NCBI GenBank assembly: GCA_002339125.1
Contig: DDJQ01000005.1
Coordinates: 27,463 to 47,550 of the forward strand
DNA: 20,088 nucleotides
Direction of reading: 5' to 3'
Source: Alteromonadaceae bacterium UBA2620
GTDB taxonomy: Bacteria; Pseudomonadota; Gammaproteobacteria; Enterobacterales; Alteromonadaceae
The notes under the pieces are model-generated. The model worked only from the letters and a program-made list of their open reading frames with translations, was not told the origin of the DNA and did not search any database. Made by a program: the position numbers and the translations under genes. Each line of letters begins with the position of its first letter. Positions within the stretch are counted from its first letter, which is position 1. Shown here in pieces: positions 15,405-20,088 of the stretch.

Positions 15405-16921
15405 TCCTGACGCATGGTGCCGGTTTGTTCAAACCGCTCATGCCAGCTCAGTGCTTCATTGAGTAGATGAGGAGTGTGCATACCTCTGCCACTGGCACAA
15501 GCGCGCTCATAATAATCGAGCAACTGATCCTTAAAGTCGGGATGGGCACAATTATTGATAATTACCCGGGCCCGCTGACGAGGCGACAAACCACGTAAGT
15601 CGGCCAGTCCCTGCTCGGTAACAACGACTTTGACGTCGTGCTCAGTGTGATCCACATGAGACACCATAGGCACAATGGCCGAGATAGCACCGTTTTTCGC
15701 AGTAGACGGTGTCATGAAGATCGACAGGTAACCATTGCGGGCAAAGTCACCCGAGCCACCAATCCCGTTCATCATGCGTGTCCCCATAACATGGGTGGAA
15801 TTAACGTTACCGTAAATATCCGCCTCAATCAGGCCGTTCATAGCGATAATCCCTAAGCGGCGGGCAATCTCCGGATGATTACTGATATCCTGCTGACGCA
15901 GGATGATTTTTTCACGGTAAAAGTCGATATTCTCATTCAGCTCAACCAGCGCATCCGGGCTTAACGAGAAGGCCGTTGCAGAAGCCACCGATAAGGTGCC
16001 GCTTTTAAGCATTTGTAGCATGCCATCCTGAATCACTTCGGTATACGCCGAGAGGTTTTTGTAACCGCCATTATCCAGACCGCTTAACACCGCGTTAGGG
16101 ATATTACCCACCCCTGATTGCAGCGGTAACAGGTTAGCCGGTAAGCGGCCTTTGTTAATTTCGTGCTCAAAAAACGCTAAAATGTTAGCGGCGATTTGCT
16201 CAGACACAGCATCTGGTGGTGAAAATGGGCTGTTACGGTCGGGCGCTGATGTTTCGACAACGGCGACAATTTTGTCTTTGGGAATATCCAGATACTTGCT
16301 GCCAATGCGATCGGCCGGCTCATTCAGCAATATGGGTTTGCGGTACGGCGGTAACGCCGTACCGTAATAAATATCGTGCATGCCTTCAAGCTTAAGGCTT
16401 TGCTGACTGTTAACCTCAAGAATGATCTTGTCGGCCTGCTCTACCCAGGTTTTATTATTGCCCACCGAGGACGACGGAATAATGCGACCGTCTTCGTGAA
16501 TGCCCGCCACTTCAATAACTGCCACATCCAAATCGCCTAAAAAGCCCGACCACGCGTACTGCGACACTTCAGATAAATGCAAATCGATATAGTGCATCTG
16601 GCCGCTGTTAATCTGCTGACGACAAATGGGATCAGACTGGTAAGGCAAGCGTAAATTAATACCATCGGCGTCGGCCAGCACGCCATCGAGCTCAGGTGCG
16701 GTTGATGCCCCCGTCCACAGATTAATTTTAAATGGCTTTTTCAGATCGCGCTGGATTTGCGCTTTATTGACCAATGCGCCGGGCAAGGCCTTAGGATAAC
16801 CAGCGCCGGTAAAACCACTCATACCAACGGTATCACCGTCGCGAATAAAGTCGGCTGCCTGTTCGACGGTCATGATTTTTTGTTGTAATTCAGGGCACAG
16901 AATTCTGGAATGAGAAAACAT
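15401..16921 (-). CDS. Acetyl-CoA hydrolase / succinyl-CoA:acetate CoA-transferase family
   Basis: 506 residues from the ATG at 16921, chosen over upstream in-frame codons because GGAG stands about 6 nt before it and because family homology begins at once. Motifs: GMSGFTGAGYPKALPGAL near 33-50, LQSGVGNIPNAVLSGL (267-282), AYTEVIQDG with E295, and MMNGIGGSGDF (383-392). E295 aligns in position with the Glu that forms the CoA thioester in AarC-type enzymes, and GIGGS with the conserved glycine segment of that family. The enzyme moves CoA between acetate (or propionate) and succinate, or hydrolyses acetyl-CoA, in acetate handling and CoA balance. Substrate preference cannot be read from sequence alone. 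The 5' leader holds two hairpins. It is convergent with polB. Confidence 0.9.
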   Translation of the reverse strand: MFSHSRILCPELQQKIMTVEQAADFIRDGDTVGMSGFTGAGYPKALPGALVNKAQIQRDLKKPFKINLWTGASTAPELDGVLADADGINLRLPYQSDPICRQQINSGQMHYIDLHLSEVSQYAWSGFLGDLDVAVIEVAGIHEDGRIIPSSSVGNNKTWVEQADKIILEVNSQQSLKLEGMHDIYYGTALPPYRKPILLNEPADRIGSKYLDIPKDKIVAVVETSAPDRNSPFSPPDAVSEQIAANILAFFEHEINKGRLPANLLPLQSGVGNIPNAVLSGLDNGGYKNLSAYTEVIQDGMLQMLKSGTLSVASATAFSLSPDALVELNENIDFYREKIILRQQDISNHPEIARRLGIIAMNGLIEADIYGNVNSTHVMGTRMMNGIGGSGDFARNGYLSIFMTPSTAKNGAISAIVPMVSHVDHTEHDVKVVVTEQGLADLRGLSPRQRARVIINNCAHPDFKDQLLDYYERACASGRGMHTPHLLNEALSWHERFEQTGTMRQD

Positions 16922-16952
16922 GAAAGCTCCATACTTAGCAGAAAAGGAAAAG

Positions 16953-17002
16953 AACGCACCTGAGTGTGAAAAAGGTGCGTTGAAGTGCGGCAGGACAGCC
17001 GC
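16953..17002 (-). promoter_or_regulatory. Two hairpins in the leader of the CoA-transferase gene
   Basis: Reading on the minus strand, GCGGC/GCCGC (16998-17002 with 16987-16991) forms a first hairpin. AACGCACCT/AGGTGCGTT (16973-16981 with 16953-16961; 9 bp, 11-nt loop) forms a second, followed by a pyrimidine run CTTTTCCTTTTC and then the ribosome site. Placed 30-80 nt before the start codon, this could be an attenuator or a protein/sRNA site. The promoter is uncertain; AT-rich TATAGA- and TATATA-like blocks lie near 17017-17042. Confidence 0.5.
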
Positions 17003-17091
17003 AAAAACTGACACTCTATAGACTTATCCCAAAGTATATATAAGACCTAAGTGGTAGATATGGCGGGAGTTGTAGCAATTTAGTTAAAGGC

Positions 17092-17193
17092 AAAAACAGT
17101 GCGCGAGTTTATTGTGAATAATTGGTAAAACCATCAAATAAGGGGTTGATTTATAAATTTATTAATTTTTGTTCTATATTATGCACTGTTTTT
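17092..17193. repeat. AT-rich segment bounded by a perfect 11-bp inverted repeat
   Basis: AAAAACAGTGC (17092-17102) and its exact reverse complement GCACTGTTTTT (17183-17193) enclose 80 bp of very AT-rich DNA (TTTATAAATTTATTAATTTT inside). No coding capacity. It could be a small inverted-repeat element or a protein-binding region in the shared upstream area of the CoA-transferase and dioxygenase genes. Confidence 0.4.
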
Positions 17194-17214
17194 AGGAAGG
17201 TATAGGGCGGCTGT

Positions 17215-17406
17215 TTAAGCCACCCAACCGTGGGGTTTATAAGCCGCAGGATAAACAGACTTTCCCGTCATTTTTTCCAACCAGAGAGCATGCGGGGGTA
17301 AGCCCTGGCGAGCCGCTTTTAAGCTTGGCAGCTCAGGCAGAGTTTTATATAGTTTTAGTAGAACTATTAGCCAAAAACGAGAAGCTAAGTTTCTCAGTTC
17401 GCAGGC
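17215..17406 (-). pseudogene. Antisense open frame, possible gene remnant
   Basis: A 63-codon open frame on the minus strand ends at TAA 17215-17217. Its last 42 residues look protein-like (LPELPSLKAARQGLPPHALW, then LEKMTGKSVYPAAYKPHGWV), with balanced codon use in an otherwise AT-rich area. There is no proper start in frame. If the 10-bp near-duplication around aaaact (about 17339-17354) is removed, a TTG-started frame reading ANSSTKT would join this segment, which suggests a frameshifted small gene. I do not recognise the protein. Confidence 0.3.
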
Positions 17407-17459
17407 TTAATGACAAAATCCAGGCTCATACCGATAAATTAAAAAAAACAGGAAGCAAC

Positions 17460-18167
17460 TTGCAGATTACTTTTCACCCCGAAATCAACTTTGAAGCAAT
17501 TAGTGCTGAATACCAGCATGATAAACGCGTAAGAGTGCAAAGTTTGATCCCTATGGATCAGGCTGAACAGGTTTACAACAGTCTGAGCAAAGAAGCGCCC
17601 TATAAGCTGGCATTGCTCCGCGATGGCAGGCCAACCACGCTAGCAGACAATGAGTGGAAGCAACTGCCTGATAATCAAAAGCAGAGTCTTCATACTGAAA
17701 CCATGCAAAATGCTGCTAAAGGGATCGGATTTATTTATGGCAGGTATCAGCTATCTAATCAAAAAGAACCTATTGCTAATCTGGCCGCACTACATCAATG
17801 GTTAAACAGTGAAGAGGTGCTGAGCTGGGTTCGGGAAATGAGTGGCCATCAGGATATTGTTGCGGCGAGTGCCCAGGCCACCCGTTACACTGCAGGCCAG
17901 TTTTTAACCCGCCATATGGATACACACAGCACCGAACAACGTCGCCTGGCCTATGTGCTCAGCTTTTCGCCAAACTGGCATCCGGACTGGGGTGGTCTGT
18001 TACAGTTCTACGAGAAAAATGGTACGCCAAGAGATGCCTGGGCGCCGGGCTTTAATACCCTGAGTATTTTCGATGTAGAGCACATCCACAGTGTTACTTA
18101 CATCACGCCTTTTTCATTAACACCCAGGCTCTCTGTTACAGGTTGGTTCAGGGCTACACCTCTCTGA
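17460..18167 (+). CDS. 2-oxoglutarate/Fe(II)-dependent dioxygenase (prolyl-4-hydroxylase-like)
   Basis: 235 residues from a TTG at 17460, chosen because AGGAAG stands 4 nt before it and because family-like sequence starts there (ITFHPEINFEAISAEYQHDK). The TTG at 17325 would add 45 residues of doubtful character and has no ribosome site. In the 235-residue form the catalytic core shows H152-x-D154 (TRHMDTHS), the distal H210 (IHSVTYITP) and R223 (PRLSVTGW), the Fe- and oxoglutarate-binding residues. HPDWGGLLQFYE resembles the Tpa1/Ofd1/OGFOD1 group, which hydroxylate proline in a ribosomal protein; a protein target is possible here but unproven. It is a single-gene unit with a long, structured upstream region and is convergent with the glycosyltransferase gene. 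Confidence 0.82.
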   Translation: MQITFHPEINFEAISAEYQHDKRVRVQSLIPMDQAEQVYNSLSKEAPYKLALLRDGRPTTLADNEWKQLPDNQKQSLHTETMQNAAKGIGFIYGRYQLSNQKEPIANLAALHQWLNSEEVLSWVREMSGHQDIVAASAQATRYTAGQFLTRHMDTHSTEQRRLAYVLSFSPNWHPDWGGLLQFYEKNGTPRDAWAPGFNTLSIFDVEHIHSVTYITPFSLTPRLSVTGWFRATPL

Positions 18168-18190
18168 TTTCGCCCGTGCCTGATATCACT

Positions 18191-18218
18191 ACCCGGTAAA
18201 TCTGATCAATGACCGGGT
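18191..18218. terminator. Hairpin between convergent dioxygenase and glycosyltransferase genes
   Basis: ACCCGGT (18191-18197) pairs with ACCGGGT (18212-18218) around a 14-nt loop in the 73-bp convergent gap. It has only weak T content on either side, so it may serve as a shared 3'-end structure rather than a classical terminator. Confidence 0.4.
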
Positions 18219-18240
18219 TACTTATTCAGCGGCGTTAGTT

Positions 18241-19335
18241 TCAATCGTTATTGAGCTGCTGATAATCAGCAAGAGCCTGACACGCTTCTTCAAGCGTGAC
18301 GTTTCTTAATATTTTATGTATTACACCGGCTTCTGCCAGAGGTGCACTACGGATATTGTTGAGTACCTTATAAAAACGTTGTTTAACGCCATCTCTGGCA
18401 CGTTCGAGTATTTCCTCTGCTTCGTAGTTCGTCAGGCTGGTATTCACGGCTTTTTGGTACGCGGCCAGGGCCGATTTAGAAAACTCTATCGTTTCGAATG
18501 CTTTTTTATTCTCAAAACCAGCACGGTTACTTTTAAATATAGAAACAACACTTTTGCCCCTTCCAACAACGCCTCTATCGAGACTGGCGATATACTCGAT
18601 CTGACTCCGGTATTTACGGTGTAACACAAATGCCCTTGGCGGCAGGGTGTCTGTGGCGGCGAGGGAATGATAGCGATTAGATGGTACAAACGGGCTGAAC
18701 GATGATTCGAGTTTGATAAGTGAGTTATCCAGTATATTGTGCGGGTTTAGTAAACCTGGCGTAATAAAGGACTTATAGACAGACTTTAACTGCCTTGCAG
18801 GTTGTACCCGTATACTTTCGTCGAGTGCGGTTGAAAAAGGTGTATAGTCAGACACCTTGTTTGCCCACTGAAAGCTCAGCACATCAAAGTAAGGGGCAGA
18901 CTGTATGAAATCTGCTATGGAAGTGCTCAGATCATAGGGCACCCAGAACTCATCGATATCCAAAAACATCACATGATCGAAGCCTTGCTTTTTGGCAGCG
19001 CTGAAAGCATGACGATATATTTCAATTTGAGGTTTCGCCTTAGATCTTTCAAATACAGCGTCGGCATTAATAAATTGAACAGACTCTGATGAAAAAGCGC
19101 GGGCAACTTCAGGGGTGTTATCACTACAACCGTTGTAGTGAATTTCAATTGCAGCAAAGCCAAAGTGTAAATGGTGACAGATCCATTCTGGTAAATAAGC
19201 CGCTTCATTTTTAGCTATGGCAACCAGCTTAACCTTTGGAGCTGAATTGTTTTGTTTATAAGCCCGACGATAACGCGGATAAGTCAGTGCTGCGAGCTTC
19301 GACTGAATGACATAGTAAATCGTACTTAGCTTCAT
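18241..19335 (-). CDS. Family 2/92-like glycosyltransferase
   Basis: 364 residues. The N-terminal part reads KLVAIAKNEAAYLPEWICHH (36-55), then GFAAIEIHYNGCSDNTPEVA, the nucleotide-sugar half of GT-A enzymes in the Glyco_tranf_2_4/GT92 group. FDHVMFLDIDEFWVP (about 119-133) carries the metal-binding DxD motif. The C-terminal ~200 residues, rich in basic and aromatic positions, would hold the acceptor site. No membrane helix or signal, so it is cytoplasmic or peripheral. Likely role: adding a sugar to a surface polysaccharide, glycan or lipid; donor and acceptor are unknown. It stands alone, not in a polysaccharide cluster. No good ribosome site precedes the ATG. A TATAGT block at 19373-19378 (minus) could be its -10. 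Confidence 0.82.
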   Translation of the reverse strand: MKLSTIYYVIQSKLAALTYPRYRRAYKQNNSAPKVKLVAIAKNEAAYLPEWICHHLHFGFAAIEIHYNGCSDNTPEVARAFSSESVQFINADAVFERSKAKPQIEIYRHAFSAAKKQGFDHVMFLDIDEFWVPYDLSTSIADFIQSAPYFDVLSFQWANKVSDYTPFSTALDESIRVQPARQLKSVYKSFITPGLLNPHNILDNSLIKLESSFSPFVPSNRYHSLAATDTLPPRAFVLHRKYRSQIEYIASLDRGVVGRGKSVVSIFKSNRAGFENKKAFETIEFSKSALAAYQKAVNTSLTNYEAEEILERARDGVKQRFYKVLNNIRSAPLAEAGVIHKILRNVTLEEACQALADYQQLNND

Positions 19336-19372
19336 ATTACTTGTACAAATATCCCTTTTTCATTATGACCGC

Positions 19373-19378
19373 ACTATA
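19373..19378 (-). promoter_or_regulatory. Candidate -10 box of the glycosyltransferase gene
   Basis: TATAGT on the minus strand, about 38 bp before the ATG. No clear TTGACA-like -35 at proper distance was found, so support is weak. Confidence 0.3.
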
Positions 19379-19476
19379 CTTTTTATTAGTTGTCTGTGGT
19401 AGTGGTGCTGATATTCTAGGTTTTATTTAGCACCGTATGAGGCGCTCTTTTTTACTCTACGGTTGTACGATGGGGG

Positions 19477-19504
19477 TCCCGGTCTTCGCTGAGCGAAACC
19501 GGGA
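19477..19504. repeat. Dispersed palindromic repeat (TCATCCCGG type)
   Basis: TCCCGGT (19477-19483) pairs with ACCGGGA (19498-19504); inside, TTCGC (19485-19489) pairs with GCGAA (19493-19497) around TGA. On the minus strand it reads CGTCATCCCGG...CCGGGACCCCC, the form of a small repeat widely scattered in bacterial intergenic DNA. Confidence 0.7.
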
Positions 19505-19535
19505 TGACGGTTCTTTTTATATTTAATTAATAAAG

Positions 19536-19560
19536 CTCTCACATGGGGGTGAAGAACGGT
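19536..19560 (-). repeat. 5S-tail-like repeat, copy 3 (most degenerate)
   Basis: The plus-strand 25-mer beginning CTCTCACATGGGGG matches 19878-19902 at 23 of 25 positions. Its CTCTCACATGGGG core is the reverse complement of CCCCATGTGAGAG, the conserved stretch near the 3' end of gammaproteobacterial 5S rRNA. Confidence 0.6.
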
Positions 19561-19577
19561 GCTTCGTAGAAGTATGA

Positions 19578-19734
19578 CGAATGCCGGTGGCATTCGACAA
19601 GTGATGAACGCGAGGCATGGATGCCGAGCTGGATGCCCCCTACAGGGAAGTATCACTAAAGGACACTGTTCGAAGAGCGTCTATGGATATGACTCTCGAT
19701 GGTTGGGTCTTCATAGGAGTGGCACGTCAGTGCC
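19578..19734. repeat. Cluster of small palindromes
   Basis: Three palindromes lie in this stretch: CGAATGCC-GGT-GGCATTCG (19578-19596), GGCATGGATGCC (19614-19625) followed by GAGCTGGATGCC and TACAGGGAAGTA, and GGCAC-GTCA-GTGCC (19721-19734). The GGCATGGATGCC...TACAGGGA pattern resembles intergenic repeats I associate with Alteromonadales and Shewanella genomes; this attribution is from memory. Confidence 0.45.
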
Positions 19735-19802
19735 TTTCTAAGCAAAAGGGCTATCCAGATAATGTTGTTAGCAATGATGATGTTTCACTGAACGCCGCAT
19801 AC

Positions 19803-19836
19803 AAAAAAAGGCTACCCAAATGGATAGCCTTTTTTC
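19803..19836 (-). terminator. Second terminator-like hairpin behind the rRNA operon
   Basis: GGCTACCC (19810-19817) and GGATAGCC (19822-19829) form a stem with one C-A mismatch, flanked by an A-run on one side and a T-run on the other, so it could work in both directions. It lies in the same relation to the 19870-19902 repeat as the main terminator does to the 5S gene. Confidence 0.7.
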
Positions 19837-19869
19837 TTAGAATGGGAGCCCCGTAGCCGGCGCGGGACA

Positions 19870-19902
19870 GTGTTCTACTCTCACATGGGGGCGGAGAACG
19901 GT
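19870..19902 (-). repeat. 5S-tail-like repeat, copy 2
   Basis: GTGTTCTACTCTC (19870-19882) is identical to the terminal 13 bases of the window (20076-20088), which belong to the 5S rRNA 3' region. The following ACATGGGG continues the 5S consensus. The rest, GCGGAGAACGGT, is not 5S-like but is shared with copy 3. Probably a decayed duplicate of a 5S gene end. Confidence 0.65.
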
Positions 19903-19906
19903 TTCA

Positions 19907-19973
19907 AGCAAGCAAACCGTTTTGCTTGCTCCGTTCGGAGCGGCTTCGCCTCTGGCGAAGACTGGGGGCCCCC
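19907..19973. repeat. Dense group of perfect hairpins
   Basis: In order: AGCAAGCAAA/TTTGCTTGCT (19907-19930), GCTCC/GGAGC (19928-19941), CTTCGCC/GGCGAAG (19944-19960) and the palindrome GGGGGCCCCC (19964-19973). An outer 8-bp pairing, GTTCTACT (19872-19879) with AGTAGAAC (19995-20002), encloses them all. Confidence 0.65.
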
Positions 19974-20016
19974 TTCGGGAACGGACGACCGCGAAGTAGA
20001 ACTTTCAGTTTTACTT

Positions 20017-20058
20017 AAACGAAAAAAGGCCGACCTTCATGGTCGACCTTTTTCGTTT
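20017..20058 (-). terminator. rRNA operon terminator
   Basis: A long stem runs from 20017 to 20058: arms 20017-20035 and 20041-20058, loop TTCAT, one C-A mismatch and one bulged A. Read on the minus strand it starts 8-9 bp after the 5S end and finishes in a T-run, TTTTTTCGTTT. Confidence 0.88.
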
Positions 20059-20066
20059 CAATTAGG

Positions 20067-20088
20067 AGCCTGGCGGTGTTCTACTCTC
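20067..20088 (-). rRNA. rrf: 5S ribosomal RNA, 3' end only (gene continues past the window)
   Basis: On the minus strand the window edge reads GAGAGTAGAACACCGCCAGGC, then TC, the conserved 3' end of gammaproteobacterial 5S rRNA: GAGAGTAG of the loop region and CCGCCAGGC of helix I, which pairs with the 5' end. Only about 22 nt are visible. A terminator follows at the expected place. An rRNA operon transcribed leftwards therefore lies to the right of this window. Confidence 0.8.

Larger units (their letters stand above)
16922..17459. other. Gene-free divergent region between CoA-transferase and dioxygenase genes
   Basis: About 540 bp without a convincing gene. From left to right it holds the CoA-transferase leader hairpins (16953-17002), the AT-rich inverted-repeat segment (17092-17193), a more GC-rich block with competing helices (17207-17258) that overlaps an antisense open frame (17215-17406), and the ribosome site of the dioxygenase gene (AGGAAG at 17450-17455). 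The plus-strand frame of the dioxygenase also stays open back to 17196 with no good start codon, so coding on the plus strand cannot be strictly excluded. Confidence 0.6.
19336..20066. other. Non-coding rRNA-operon tail with repeats
   Basis: About 730 bp without a supported gene. It contains, from left, a dispersed-type palindrome (19477-19504), a degenerate 5S-tail-like copy (19536-19560), small palindromes (19578-19596, 19614-19625, 19721-19734), a terminator-like hairpin (19803-19836), a second 5S-tail-like copy (19870-19902), a dense hairpin group (19907-19973) and the rRNA terminator (20017-20058). Short open frames here run through these repeats and look spurious. Confidence 0.75.

Noticed and set aside
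17204..17340. Known riboswitch class (c-di-GMP, TPP, cobalamin, yybP) before the dioxygenase gene
   Set aside because: None of the conserved core sequences of these classes could be matched.
19423..19656. 77-codon minus-strand frame between the glycosyltransferase and the rRNA operon
   Set aside because: It runs through the dispersed palindromes and yields a Pro/Arg-rich product typical of spurious translation of such repeats.
19617..19856. 79-codon plus-strand frame (MDAELDAPYREVSL...)
   Set aside because: It starts inside a palindromic repeat, has no ribosome site and reads through a terminator-like hairpin.

Overview
The window reads as chromosomal DNA of a marine or brackish gammaproteobacterium of the Alteromonadales, probably Alteromonadaceae. 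Supporting signs are the acidic TonB-dependent receptor, the close match to E. coli DNA polymerase II (same length, same motifs), the 5S rRNA 3' end at the right edge, and moderate base composition. Genus is not determined. No phage, CRISPR array or intact insertion sequence was seen; the only accessory-looking stretches are short non-coding ones.

Layout. (1) 1-4798, plus: phytate/phosphate-ester scavenging operon, made of a TonB-dependent receptor (5' end outside the window), a secreted purple-acid-type phosphatase and a double-domain beta-propeller phytase lipoprotein. (2) 5069-7329, plus: three-gene signalling operon, made of a receiver-only CheY-like regulator, a CheC-type phosphatase with both active sites intact and a PAS histidine kinase. 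(3) 7362-11940, plus: an ECF sigma factor and its RskA-like membrane anti-sigma, a terminator, then a second transcription unit encoding a secreted DUF4331 protein, a small cadherin/Ig-like lipoprotein and a membrane-anchored TPR protein. Both units are preceded by the same bipartite motif, TGCATCCA-N14-TCGTT, with exactly the same spacing. It is the best candidate for the promoter of this sigma factor and ties the two units into one regulon. (4) 11937-17330: an MBL-fold hydrolase (minus) divergent from DNA polymerase II (plus), and an acetyl-CoA hydrolase/CoA-transferase (minus) convergent with polB. Both convergent pairs overlap by 4 bp. (5) 16922-18240: a gene-free stretch with inverted repeats, competing helices and an antisense open frame, then a 2-oxoglutarate/Fe(II) dioxygenase. 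(6) 18241-19335, minus: a family 2/92-like glycosyltransferase. (7) 19336-20088: non-coding tail of a minus-strand rRNA operon, with the 5S 3' end at the window edge, its terminator, two more degenerate copies of a 5S-tail-like sequence, a second terminator-like hairpin and several palindromic repeats.

How the genes work together. In the first operon phytate or other organic phosphates would be bound or cut at the cell surface by the lipoprotein phytase, further dephosphorylated by the periplasmic phosphatase, and taken through the outer membrane by the receptor. In the second, the kinase probably phosphorylates the receiver protein and the CheC protein removes the phosphate; the output is unknown because the receiver has no effector domain. 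In the third, an envelope signal would release the sigma factor from its anti-sigma and raise both its own operon and the DUF4331 envelope operon. The least explained parts are the DUF4331 regulon, the CheY-CheC-kinase trio, the structured region before the dioxygenase, and the 5S-tail repeats.
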